Source: Lachnospiraceae bacterium
GTDB taxonomy: Bacteria; Bacillota; Clostridia; Lachnospirales; Lachnospiraceae
Assembly: GCA_019424135.1 (NCBI GenBank)
Contig: JAHYZZ010000006.1
Location: forward strand, 49,604 to 85,173
DNA length: 35,570 bases
Direction: 5' to 3'
The notes beneath the pieces are model-generated. The model saw only the letters and a list, made by a program, of their open reading frames with translations, did not search any database and was not told where the DNA came from. Each line of letters begins with the position of its first letter. Position 1 is the stretch's first letter. The position numbers were made by a program, and so were the translations under genes. Shown piece after piece: positions 9,548-16,770 of the stretch.

Positions 9548-9561
9548 CAATCTTAGGAATC

Positions 9562-9606
9562 CACTGCAACATCCATGATGAATCATGGATGTTGCAGTGT
9601 TTTTTT
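9562..9606 (+). terminator. Strong intrinsic terminator after addA
   Basis: An 18-base perfect stem (CACTGCAACATCCATGAT, 9562-9579) pairs with 9582-9599 across a two-base centre. It is followed by seven T residues (9600-9606). Confidence 0.95.
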
Positions 9607-9623
9607 GGTTAAAATAATATTTG

Positions 9624-9652
9624 TTGACAAAGTATATTATACATCATATAAT
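9624..9652 (+). promoter_or_regulatory. Consensus sigma-A promoter of the padR operon
   Basis: TTGACA (9624-9629) and TATAAT (9647-9652) are separated by exactly 17 bases. Both hexamers match consensus perfectly. Unregulated, this would be very strong, so repression by the encoded PadR protein is likely. Confidence 0.88.
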
Positions 9653-9655
9653 ATA
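9633..9655. promoter_or_regulatory. AT-rich dyad overlapping the -10 box, candidate PadR operator
   Basis: TATATTAT (9633-9640) and ATAATATA (9648-9655) are exact inverted repeats flanking a seven-base centre. They cover the spacer and the -10 box. A further set of AATATT-type repeats lies at about 9662-9692, between promoter and gene. PadR proteins commonly repress their own promoters through such dyads; assignment here rests on position. Confidence 0.5.
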
Positions 9656-9714
9656 AGCGTAAGAATAATATTGTACATTAAAGTAATATTATAAACAAGC
9701 AAGGGAGTGAGACT

Positions 9715-10038
9715 ATGGTGTTTAATACCGGAGCGGCGCTTCTGGATGCGATTGTGCTGGCCGTTGTGTCCCGGGAAGAAGAAGGAACTTACGGTTATAA
9801 GATTACACAGGACGTAAGGAAGGCCATTGATGTGTCGGAGTCCACCCTGTATCCTGTACTTAGAAGACTTCAGAAGGACGGATGCCTGGAGGTATATGAC
9901 CGACAGTTTGACGGGAGGAATCGGCGGTATTACAAGGTGACGCCACAGGGAATGGCACAGTTAAACCTGTATCGGGAAGAATGGAAAAGCTATTCCAGAA
10001 AGATTAGCCAATTATTTGAGGGAGGTGGATCCGAATGA
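9715..10038 (+). CDS. PadR-family transcriptional regulator
   Basis: This 107-residue winged-helix protein has the PadR signature: TYGYKITQDVRKAIDVSESTLYPVLRRLQKDGCLE, then the wing segment DGRNRRYYKVTPQGMAQLN. It is of the short PadR-s2 type, with a single C-terminal helix for dimerisation. Such regulators usually repress the operon they head and respond to envelope stress or small ligands. The ATG at 9715 follows GGGAGTGAG. The stop overlaps the next start by four bases (ATGA), so it is translationally coupled to the HAAS gene. The PadR-HAAS-DUF4097-PspC order is a recurring Firmicutes arrangement, which supports a role in membrane or envelope homeostasis. Confidence 0.92.
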   Translation: MVFNTGAALLDAIVLAVVSREEEGTYGYKITQDVRKAIDVSESTLYPVLRRLQKDGCLEVYDRQFDGRNRRYYKVTPQGMAQLNLYREEWKSYSRKISQLFEGGGSE

Positions 10039-10685
10039 ACCGGATTGAATTTATGACAGAGCTTGCATCATTGTTACAGGATATCCCGGTTGAGGAGAGA
10101 AGGGATGCAATGCAGTATTATAATGACTACTTTGATGATGCCGGGGAAGATCAGGAGCGGCAGGTGATTGAGGAACTGGAAAGCCCGCAAAAGGTGGCTG
10201 AGAAGATTAAAGCTGACATGGCAGAATTCCGACAGGAAGAGGAAAAGCCTAATATGCCTGCCGCGAAGGAACAGATAAGGCAAGAGGATCATCAAGTCCA
10301 CAAAAAATCGGACCGAACCCTTAAGATCATCTTGATCATCGCAATCGTTCTGATCGGGCTTCCGATTGTGCTCCCGATGGGACTGGGACTTTTATGTCTG
10401 GTCTGCGGAGTGATCATCAGTCTGTTTGCACTTTTTATGGCGCTTGTGATAGCTGCCGTGGCAGTTGCCGCAAGTGGGATCGCATTGTTTGTTTCTGGGA
10501 TCTTGTGTCTGGTACCGGAGCTGGGGGCTGGATTTATGTTGATGGGCATGGGACTGATCCTCACCGTGGTCGGTGTAGTAGCAGTTGTGGGAGCTGTGAG
10601 ACTTAGCGTGGTAGCAATTCCGGGAATCTGCCGGGGGATCGTATGGGTCTGTCGCAGACCGTTTCAGAGAAAGGCGGTAGGATAA
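10035..10685 (+). CDS. HAAS-domain (DUF1700-type) membrane protein
   Basis: This is a 216-residue protein. Residues 1 to about 65 form the helical HAAS signalling domain (NRIEFMTELASLLQDIPVEE, then a conserved YYNDYFDDAGE and a VIEELESPQKVAEKI segment). A charged linker of about 30 residues follows. After it come several hydrophobic segments from about residue 95 onward, rich in Gly, Val and Leu, which should form three or four membrane helices. HAAS proteins occur almost always next to a PadR regulator, as here, and are thought to relay membrane state to it. The exact function is unknown. The start overlaps padR by four bases and has GGAGGTGG upstream. It is immediately followed by the DUF4097 gene, three bases later. 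Confidence 0.85.
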   Translation: MNRIEFMTELASLLQDIPVEERRDAMQYYNDYFDDAGEDQERQVIEELESPQKVAEKIKADMAEFRQEEEKPNMPAAKEQIRQEDHQVHKKSDRTLKIILIIAIVLIGLPIVLPMGLGLLCLVCGVIISLFALFMALVIAAVAVAASGIALFVSGILCLVPELGAGFMLMGMGLILTVVGVVAVVGAVRLSVVAIPGICRGIVWVCRRPFQRKAVG

Positions 10686-10688
10686 GTT

Positions 10689-11540
10689 ATGAAAAAAGGA
10701 TGGAAGATTTTCTGGGTGATATGTGGACTTCTGGCAGGTGTCGGAGTTGTATTCTGTGTGATCGGCCTGGCACTTGGCGTAACGACAGATAAGATCAGAC
10801 TTCAGGTAGATCGTGGAATCGGAATTGTTATGGATGAAGACGGTGTTGGCCTTGCAGAGGATATCAGAAAGACATACGAAGGTGTGAAAAAGATAGATGC
10901 CGATGTATACGCCGGAACCGTAGAGATCATTCCAGAAGATGTGACGGATGTAACGGTGGAGACAGATGGTATCAGCCAGGCGCTTGGATTTCAGGCCGAT
11001 GTAGATGGAGATGATCTAAAGATCACCACCAAGAAGAATCTTTGGAGAACCAATCATGTGGGGACAGGGACGGTCTATATCTATGTTCCGCAGAATCTGG
11101 TTCTAGATGACCTGTCCATAGAGCTTGGCATCGGCAGCCTTTATATGGAAAATATCTGTGCAGCCAGGATGTCTGTGGATGCAGGGACAGGAGAAGCACA
11201 GGTTTATGACATCCAGGCATCTGAAGCAGCCCTCCAGTGTGGCGTGGGGAGTGTTACCGGCAGTGGTTGTATTTCTGAAAAACTGGATATCGAGGTAGGG
11301 GTTGGGGAACTGGACTTTACTGCTGCAGGCAATGAAGAAGACTACGATTATGATATTGATGTGGGCGTCGGAGATGTCCAATGTGGAGCGGCAGAATTCT
11401 CCGGCCTTGGAGCAGAACGCAAGATTGATAATGGGGCCGGTCGGATGATTTCGATTGACTGCGGTGCAGGATCGGCAGTCATAAGTTTTGACGGAACCAG
11501 ACATTATGAATGGAAGGAGGAAGACCATCATGGAATTTAA
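10689..11540 (+). CDS. DUF4097-type beta-repeat protein with N-terminal membrane anchor
   Basis: This is a 283-residue protein. Residues about 6-30 form one hydrophobic segment (a signal anchor). The rest is an extracytoplasmic region of repeated short beta strands with recurring G-x-G turns (for example GIGSLYMENI, GTGEAQVYDI, GVGSVTGSG, GVGELDF, GVGDVQCG). This spacing of about 20 residues is characteristic of the DUF4097/LiaG-like parallel beta-helix family. Members lie in operons with PadR/HAAS or LiaFSR and PspC genes and are linked to envelope stress; a molecular function is not established. Its 3' end overlaps the PspC start by 11 bases. Confidence 0.83.
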   Translation: MKKGWKIFWVICGLLAGVGVVFCVIGLALGVTTDKIRLQVDRGIGIVMDEDGVGLAEDIRKTYEGVKKIDADVYAGTVEIIPEDVTDVTVETDGISQALGFQADVDGDDLKITTKKNLWRTNHVGTGTVYIYVPQNLVLDDLSIELGIGSLYMENICAARMSVDAGTGEAQVYDIQASEAALQCGVGSVTGSGCISEKLDIEVGVGELDFTAAGNEEDYDYDIDVGVGDVQCGAAEFSGLGAERKIDNGAGRMISIDCGAGSAVISFDGTRHYEWKEEDHHGI

Positions 11541-11718
11541 AAGGCTGTATCGTTCGAAAAATAACCGTATTATCTGTGGTGTATGCGGAGGGATCGGAGA
11601 ATATTTTAGCGTAGATCCCACTGTGATCCGACTTTTGATGGTACTATTTGCCTGTACAGGAAGCGGAATACTGGCTTACTTTATCGCAGCAGTTATCATG
11701 CCAGATCAGCGCAGATAG
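11530..11718 (+). CDS. PspC-domain small membrane protein
   Basis: This is a 62-residue protein containing the complete PspC domain: RLYRSKNNRIICGVCGGIGEYF, then VDPTVIRLLMVLFA and a hydrophobic helix ending in IAAVIMPDQ. PspC-type proteins act at the cytoplasmic membrane in phage-shock or envelope-stress responses. The ATG at 11530 is chosen because GGAGG (11516-11520) lies upstream and the domain starts right after it. The in-frame extension to 11488 lies within the previous gene. It is the last gene of the PadR operon. Confidence 0.9.
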   Translation: MEFKRLYRSKNNRIICGVCGGIGEYFSVDPTVIRLLMVLFACTGSGILAYFIAAVIMPDQRR

Positions 11719-11789
11719 ATACATATTATATAAGTATAAAAGCCCCGGCATCTGTCAATACTTATAAAAAATGAAAGGGGCAGGTGCTG

Positions 11790-11984
11790 ATGGCAGGAAA
11801 AAAAGACCGTCCGGTCAATCTAAACGAACTGACAGAAGAAGAAAAAATGAAATATGAGATCGCAGAGGAGCTTGGACTTTTGGATCAGGTAATGGCACAA
11901 GGCTGGAAGTCTTTGTCTTCCAAAGAGACAGGAAGAATCGGAGGGCTGATGACCAAGCGCCGCAGAGAGGAGAAGAAAAAGTAA
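11790..11984 (+). CDS. Small acid-soluble spore protein, alpha/beta type (divergent)
   Basis: This 64-residue basic protein has the core of the alpha/beta SASP family: MKYEIAEELGLLDQVMAQGW, then ETGRIGGLMTKRRR. The segment KYEIAEELG matches the site where the germination protease GPR cuts (after Glu, before Ile-Ala). The GRIGGLMTKR block matches the second conserved DNA-binding block. SASPs coat spore DNA and protect it from UV and heat. The ATG at 11790 follows AGGGGCAGG; an upstream GTG (11784) is less likely. A CATATTA at 11722-11728 fits a forespore sigma-G -10 box, but no convincing -35 was found. This gene is the main evidence that the organism sporulates. Confidence 0.8.
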   Translation: MAGKKDRPVNLNELTEEEKMKYEIAEELGLLDQVMAQGWKSLSSKETGRIGGLMTKRRREEKKK

Positions 11985-12031
11985 CAGAAATATTAAAAAT
12001 GTTAAGAAGTATGAACATTTCGTAATAACAG

Positions 12032-12060
12032 TTGAAAAGGAAAAATCCATTTGCTATAAT
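12032..12060 (+). promoter_or_regulatory. Sigma-A promoter for the WecG/TagA-like gene
   Basis: TTGAAA (12032-12037) and a perfect TATAAT (12055-12060) are separated by 17 bases, 34 bases before the start codon. Confidence 0.8.
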
Positions 12061-12094
12061 CGAAAAACTGGTAAATATGTAAGTGGGTGAAGGC

Positions 12095-12766
12095 ATGAAT
12101 CGTAGAATAAATGTGTTAGATATTGACATCGATAACTGCTCTGCAAAAGAAGCCCTGAAAAAGACTATCGGATATATGGACTCTGTTCCGGTAAATACAG
12201 TAGAGATGGTGACGGTAGACGGATTGATGCAGATGGATGAGACGCCAAAGCTCAAAGACGAGATGTGGAAGTTTGATCTTTTGATGGCCGGTGACAAGAC
12301 GATCCTGGAAGCCGCGGATGTCTCGGAGAAAAAATATCTTCAGGAGGCAGATGAACAGCTTTTTCTGAAGATGTTTTTGCGTTATCTGCACAAAAATCAT
12401 AAAAGAGTTTATCTTCTGGTGGAATCAGAGGAGGAGGGCCAGACATTTTTCGATTATCTGCAAAAGCATTATGACGGGGCACAGGTTGTAGGACTTGCCA
12501 AGGTTTCTGCGCAGAACCGTGCAGATGACATGTTGGTCAATGCGATAAACGGCGGGGAGGTGGACTGCATCATTGCTGCTCTAAAGGCGCCGCTTCAGGA
12601 AGATTTTATTATTAAAAACAAAAATCTTCTGGATGTACGCCTGTGGCTTGGAATAGGCAAAAGTACGCTTCCGGTCTGTAAAAATGGGCTTGTATCAGGA
12701 AAGCTTGGACAGTTCCTGGTTAAGTATATCTTTAAACGAGAGATTGAAAAAAGAAAACAAAAATAA
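12095..12766 (+). CDS. WecG/TagA/CpsF-like glycosyltransferase homologue, divergent
   Basis: This 223-residue protein shows the outline of the WecG/TagA/CpsF family. It has an N-terminal INVLDIDIDNCSAKEAL, a VEMVTVDGLMQM strand-turn, a VYLLVESEEEGQTFFDYLQK Rossmann strand-helix, and an AALKAPLQEDFI segment where the family has GLGSPKQE. TagA and WecG transfer ManNAc-type sugars to undecaprenyl-linked intermediates. Here the usual PDGxG segment with the catalytic Asp reads AGDKTI, so the Asp is displaced by one position, while the later Gln is kept. It could be a transferase with altered chemistry or a non-catalytic relative. The ATG at 12095 is taken over a GTG at 12083. It stands alone between a promoter and a terminator. 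Confidence 0.68.
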   Translation: MNRRINVLDIDIDNCSAKEALKKTIGYMDSVPVNTVEMVTVDGLMQMDETPKLKDEMWKFDLLMAGDKTILEAADVSEKKYLQEADEQLFLKMFLRYLHKNHKRVYLLVESEEEGQTFFDYLQKHYDGAQVVGLAKVSAQNRADDMLVNAINGGEVDCIIAALKAPLQEDFIIKNKNLLDVRLWLGIGKSTLPVCKNGLVSGKLGQFLVKYIFKREIEKRKQK

Positions 12767-12770
12767 TCTT

Positions 12771-12813
12771 GAGGAAATTGACAAATATTTGCGATTTCCT
12801 CTTTATTTTTTTG
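12771..12813 (+). terminator. Intrinsic terminator after the WecG/TagA-like gene
   Basis: GAGGAAAT (12771-12778) pairs with ATTTCCTC (12794-12801) over a 15-base loop. A T-rich tract follows (TTTATTTTTTTT, 12802-12813). Confidence 0.75.
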
Positions 12814-12841
12814 GTGAAATATATTAAGATAAATCTTGTAG

Positions 12842-12889
12842 TATACATTTTTACCACATCTTTTTCTGTTTTGTTGTGAAAAATGTATA
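12842..12889. promoter_or_regulatory. 11-base inverted repeat in the leader of the CdaR-type gene
   Basis: TATACATTTTT (12842-12852) is the exact reverse complement of AAAAATGTATA (12879-12889), with 26 bases between. It ends 25 bases before the start codon. A TAAGAT box (12825-12830) just upstream is a weak -10 candidate. The repeat could be a binding site for the regulator itself or a leader hairpin. Confidence 0.5.
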
Positions 12890-12914
12890 TTGAAACTGGT
12901 GGAGGAGATGACAT

Positions 12915-14003
12915 ATGATATCTAATCAAATACTTCAAAATACAATTGAAGGATTGAAAGGGATTACACGAATTGATTTCTGTGTGATGGATACAGACGG
13001 GAAAGCACTTGCAAGTACATTTCCGGAACAGACTGATTGTGAAACAGAAGTAGTTTCTTTTGTAGAATCTCCCGCGGACAGCCAGGTGGTACAAGGATGC
13101 CAGTTTTTTAAGATTTTTGATGAGCATCAGCTGGAGTATATCCTGATGGCTAATGGCGAGAGCGATGATGTGTACATGGTTGGAAAGATTGCAGCATTCC
13201 AGATCCAGAACCTTCTGGTGGCATACAAAGAGCGGTTTGACAAGGATAATTTTATTAAAAATCTGCTGCTTGATAATCTGCTTCTGGTGGATATTTATAA
13301 CCGTGCCAAAAAGTTACATATTGACACAGACGTCAGACGTGTTATCTTTATTATTGAGACAAAGCATGAAAAAGACAGCAATACACTGGATAATGTCAGA
13401 GGTCTTCTGGGAAACCGTTCCAGAGATTTTGTGACAGCGGTGGATGAAAAGAACATTATTGTCGTTAAAGAACTGGATGAAGGCGATGGAAGTCCAGAAC
13501 TTGAGAAGACGGCACAAAATCTGTATACGATGCTGAAGGAGGAAGAGGGAGAAGATGTTCTGATCGCTTACGGCACCGTAGTCAATGATATCAAAGAGGT
13601 ATCCAAGTCTTATAAAGAAGCGAAGCTTGCACTGGATGTAGGCAAGATCTTCTGTGGGGAGAAAAAGGTGATTGCCTTTAGTGCTTTGGGAATTGGACGA
13701 TTGATCTATCAATTGCCGATTCCGCTCTGTAAGATGTTTATACGTGAGATTTTTGAGGGGAAATCGCCGGATGATTTCGATGAAGAAACGTTGACCACGA
13801 TCAACAAGTTCTTCGAGAATAATCTGAACGTATCGGAGACATCCAGACAACTTTATATTCACAGGAACACGCTTGTGTATCGGCTTGACAAGCTCCAGAA
13901 AAGTACGGGGCTTGATCTTCGTGTGTTTGAAGATGCGATCACCTTTAAGATTGCTCTGATGGTCGTAAAGTATATGAAGTATATGGAGTCTTTGGAGTAT
14001 TGA
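12915..14003 (+). CDS. CdaR/PucR-family transcriptional regulator
   Basis: This is a 362-residue protein. The N-terminal ~100 residues form a putative sensor (IDFCVMDTDGKALAS and the QVVQGCQFFKIFDEHQLEY segment). The middle contains a GGDEF-like region of CdaR type (VRRVIFIIETK, VLIAYGTVVNDIKEVSKSYKEAKLAL). The C-terminal PucR helix-turn-helix is clear: NNLNVSETSRQLYIHRNTLV and YRLDKLQKSTGLDLRVFEDA. CdaR homologues usually sense organic acids. The ftsE start follows 16 bases after the stop with no visible terminator or promoter, so the regulator is probably co-transcribed with ftsEX. That is an unusual setting for this family. GGAGGAG precedes the ATG at a good distance. Confidence 0.83.
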   Translation: MISNQILQNTIEGLKGITRIDFCVMDTDGKALASTFPEQTDCETEVVSFVESPADSQVVQGCQFFKIFDEHQLEYILMANGESDDVYMVGKIAAFQIQNLLVAYKERFDKDNFIKNLLLDNLLLVDIYNRAKKLHIDTDVRRVIFIIETKHEKDSNTLDNVRGLLGNRSRDFVTAVDEKNIIVVKELDEGDGSPELEKTAQNLYTMLKEEEGEDVLIAYGTVVNDIKEVSKSYKEAKLALDVGKIFCGEKKVIAFSALGIGRLIYQLPIPLCKMFIREIFEGKSPDDFDEETLTTINKFFENNLNVSETSRQLYIHRNTLVYRLDKLQKSTGLDLRVFEDAITFKIALMVVKYMKYMESLEY

Positions 14004-14019
14004 TAATCAGGAGGAAAGT

Positions 14020-14706
14020 ATGATTGAATTAAAAGAAGTAACGAAGGAGTACTCGAAAGGGGTTGCGGCTCTGAACGGCATCAATTTGAAAGTCGAACAG
14101 GGAGAATTCGTATTTATCGTAGGCGACAGCGGATCGGGCAAATCCACATTGATTCGTTTGATCTTAAAGGAACTGGAGCCTACATCAGGAAAGATTATCG
14201 TAAACGGCCAGGATTTGAGCCGCCTGAAACATCGGAAGATACCGATGTACAGAAGAGGTATCGGTGTGGTGTTCCAGGATTTCCGACTTTTGAAAGACCG
14301 TAACATTTATGAAAATATCGCATTTGCACAGAGAGTTACAGAGAAATCTACCAGGGTAATTAAGAAGAAGGTGCCTGCGGCACTGTCCTTGGTGGGTCTT
14401 GCACAGAAATATAAGTCATTTCCGAAAGAGCTCTCAGGGGGAGAACAGCAGAGAGTTGCCATTGCCAGAGCCATCGTAAATGAACCGGCAATCCTGCTTG
14501 CTGATGAGCCGACCGGTAACCTGGATCCGACGAATTCATGGGAGATCATGAAACTTTTGGAGGAGGCGAACAACAGAGGAACGACGGTGCTTGTCGTTAC
14601 ACATAACCAGGAAATCGTAAACGAAATGAAAAAGCGTGTCGTTACTATGAAAAAGGGAGTCATTGTAAACGACGAGAAAAAAGGTGGGTATAATAATGAG
14701 AATTAG
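14020..14706 (+). CDS. ftsE: Cell division ATP-binding protein FtsE
   Basis: This 228-residue ABC ATPase has Walker A GDSGSGKS, Q-loop region VVFQDFRLL, signature LSGGEQQR, Walker B ILLADEPTGNLD and switch His in VVTHNQE. The N-terminal MIELKEVTKEYSKGVAALNG is typical of FtsE. FtsE drives FtsX conformational changes at the septum to activate peptidoglycan hydrolases. Family length is about 225. GAGGAAAG precedes the ATG. Its 3' end overlaps ftsX by 11 bases. Confidence 0.96.
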   Translation: MIELKEVTKEYSKGVAALNGINLKVEQGEFVFIVGDSGSGKSTLIRLILKELEPTSGKIIVNGQDLSRLKHRKIPMYRRGIGVVFQDFRLLKDRNIYENIAFAQRVTEKSTRVIKKKVPAALSLVGLAQKYKSFPKELSGGEQQRVAIARAIVNEPAILLADEPTGNLDPTNSWEIMKLLEEANNRGTTVLVVTHNQEIVNEMKKRVVTMKKGVIVNDEKKGGYNNEN

Positions 14707-15604
14707 TACAGTTGGGTATTCGATGAAACAAGGGGTAAAGAACATCGGAAGAAATAAGTTGTTCTCCATTGCCTCCATCGCAACGATGGCAGCGTGTATT
14801 TTCCTCTTTGGCTTGTTTTATTCCATTGTTGTAAACTTTAATTATATTGTGGAGAAGGCAGAAGAAGGGGTAGCAATTACCGTTTTCTTTAATGAAGATG
14901 CTACAGATGAGCAGAAGGATGAGATCGGGAAAGAACTGGAAGCGGCAGATGGTGTGCTGGAAGTCAACTATGTCAGCGCCGATGATGCATGGGATCAGTT
15001 CCAGGATGAATATTTCGGCGATAATGCAGACTTGGCGGAAGGGTTTCAGGCGGATAATCCGCTGGCAAATTCCGATAACTATGAAGTATATATGTCGGAT
15101 GTATCCAAGCAGTCGGATGTCGTAAAGTTTGCAGAAAGCCTGGATGGGGTCAGAAGCGTCAACCGCTCAGATGTAGTGGCTAAGACACTGACCAGTGTCA
15201 ACAGGCTGGTGGGATATGTATCCATTGCCATTATTGCAATTTTGCTGGCAGTATCCATTTTCCTGATTAGTAATACAGTTACTATGGGTATTACGGTCAG
15301 ACGTGAAGAAATCGCAATTATGAAGTACATAGGAGCAAAAGACAGTTTTGTACGGGCACCGTTTGTGATCGAGGGTCTCTTGATTGGTGTGATAGGGGCG
15401 TTGATTCCGCTGGCTCTGTTGTATTTCATGTATGACAAGGCAGTCGCTTATGTGATGACACGTTTTAGCCTTTTGAACAATATTATAGATTTCCTCCCTG
15501 TTATGACAATCTACAGAACGCTTCTTCCAATAGGTATTGCACTGGGAGTCGGAATCGGTTTTGTTGGAAGTTTCTTTACCATACGTAAACACCTGAGGGT
15601 ATAA
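14696..15604 (+). CDS. ftsX: Cell division protein FtsX, permease-like
   Basis: This is a 302-residue membrane protein. A cytoplasmic start (MRISTVGYSMKQGVKNIGRN) is followed by TM1 and then a roughly 140-residue extracellular domain (EEGVAITVFFNEDATDEQ onward, the FtsX ECD). Three C-terminal membrane helices contain VTMGITVRREEIAIMKYIGA, the coupling segment typical of FtsX. The ECD is the part that binds and activates cell-wall hydrolases in Firmicutes. The ATG at 14696 is preceded by AAAAAGGTGG; the in-frame GTG at 14684 is less likely. A coiled-coil M23 hydrolase, the probable partner, begins 18 bases downstream. Confidence 0.96.
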   Translation: MRISTVGYSMKQGVKNIGRNKLFSIASIATMAACIFLFGLFYSIVVNFNYIVEKAEEGVAITVFFNEDATDEQKDEIGKELEAADGVLEVNYVSADDAWDQFQDEYFGDNADLAEGFQADNPLANSDNYEVYMSDVSKQSDVVKFAESLDGVRSVNRSDVVAKTLTSVNRLVGYVSIAIIAILLAVSIFLISNTVTMGITVRREEIAIMKYIGAKDSFVRAPFVIEGLLIGVIGALIPLALLYFMYDKAVAYVMTRFSLLNNIIDFLPVMTIYRTLLPIGIALGVGIGFVGSFFTIRKHLRV

Positions 15605-15622
15605 TTTTAAAGGGGGATACAT

Positions 15623-16735
15623 ATGATACGTAAAAAGCGAATCATCAGTCTGATATTAGTTTTTGTGATGTGTCTGGGGATTGAAACTCAGGCAAACGCA
15701 GCTGAACTGAATGAGACAAGAGAAAAGGCTTCTCAGCTTCAGGATCAGAAGAAAGCAGCAGAAAGCGAAAAAGCGTCTCTGGCATCACAGTTAGAAAAGA
15801 TTGCTGCAGATATGGAAGATATCCAGAAAAAGATTGAAACCAAAGAAGAGGAACTGACGGCAAAAGAAGAAGAGCTGGTCCAGGCAAAGGTTGAGGAAAA
15901 CAATCAGTATGAGGATATGAAAAAAAGGATCAAGTATATGTATGAAAATGGCAATGCTCAGTTCATAGAGATCCTTCTGGAGTCCCAGACGATTGCTGAC
16001 TTTTTGAATAAGGCCGAATATATCAGTACGATTTCAGAATATGACAGAGATATGCTGGATGAGTTTAAAGCGGTTGTAGAAGATGTGGAGGAGCAGGAAG
16101 CTGCGATCCAGAAAGAGTACGACGAGATGGGCGATATGCAGGATGAACTGATCAGCAAGCAGGAAGAGGTGTCTACTCTTGTTTCTGAGAAAGAGGCGGA
16201 GATTAGCGAGCTGGATAGTCAGCTTGGCGATACTAATGCAAAGCTTGCAGAGCTGGAAGCTGCAGCTGCAGCTGCCAAGCGGAAACAGACAGAAGCCAGC
16301 ACGGGATATGTAGCAGGAGGCGGGGGCGCCTCTGTAGTAACCGGAAACGGTACATTTGCTCATCCATGCCCGGGATATACTTACATTTCCAGCGAGTTTG
16401 GATATCGACAGCAGCCGATCGCAGGTGCCAGCACCAACCATAAGGGTATGGACTTTGCGGCAGGAACGGGTACCCCGATCTATGCGGCGGCAGGAGGAAC
16501 TGTTGTTTTTGCTGCATACAGCGGAAACGCCGGAAATATGATTACGATCAACCATGGAAATGGGCTGACTACTACTTATATGCATTGTCACCAGATCTAT
16601 GTATCAGCAGGACAGACTGTAAGCAAGGGACAGAATATCGCAATCGTAGGAACGACAGGCAATTCATCTGGACCACACCTGCATTTCCAGGTGGAATTGA
16701 ATGGTACACCGGTGAATCCCCGTAATTATCTGTAG
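15623..16735 (+). CDS. Secreted coiled-coil M23 peptidoglycan endopeptidase (EnvC/PcsB-like layout)
   Basis: This is a 370-residue exported protein. A signal peptide occupies residues 1 to about 27, with hydrophobic core IISLILVFVMCLGI and probable cleavage after ANA. Residues about 28-220 are Glu/Lys/Gln-rich heptads forming long coiled coils, split by a hinge region (YMYENGNAQFIEILLESQTI). A Gly-rich linker leads to a LytM/M23 domain (about 245-370). It has zinc ligands in NHKGMD (His273, Asp277) and GPHLHF (His352, His354), so it looks catalytically intact. EnvC and PcsB-type coiled-coil proteins are activated by FtsEX. The position directly after ftsX strongly suggests the same partnership for daughter-cell separation. 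Confidence 0.92.
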   Translation: MIRKKRIISLILVFVMCLGIETQANAAELNETREKASQLQDQKKAAESEKASLASQLEKIAADMEDIQKKIETKEEELTAKEEELVQAKVEENNQYEDMKKRIKYMYENGNAQFIEILLESQTIADFLNKAEYISTISEYDRDMLDEFKAVVEDVEEQEAAIQKEYDEMGDMQDELISKQEEVSTLVSEKEAEISELDSQLGDTNAKLAELEAAAAAAKRKQTEASTGYVAGGGGASVVTGNGTFAHPCPGYTYISSEFGYRQQPIAGASTNHKGMDFAAGTGTPIYAAAGGTVVFAAYSGNAGNMITINHGNGLTTTYMHCHQIYVSAGQTVSKGQNIAIVGTTGNSSGPHLHFQVELNGTPVNPRNYL

Positions 16736-16770
16736 TGTTGTGAATGAAAATTAGATTTAGGAAGAATTCA

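Noticed and set aside
11103..11621. Minus-strand open frame of 172 codons opposite the DUF4097 and PspC genes
   Set aside because: It lies opposite two well-supported genes, has no ribosome site at a start and no recognisable domain.
11729..11766. Inverted repeat TATAAGTAT/ATACTTATA after the PspC gene as a terminator
   Set aside because: Only nine A/T-rich pairs, a 20-base loop and A residues instead of T after it; not convincing on the plus strand.
12778..12806. TTGACA at 12778-12783 as a promoter for the CdaR-type gene
   Set aside because: It lies inside the terminator stem-loop, and the sequence 17 bases downstream (CTTTAT) is not a -10 box.
16034..16591. Minus-strand frame of 185 codons opposite the M23 hydrolase
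   Set aside because: Composition follows from the repetitive coiled-coil codons on the other strand; no start signals.
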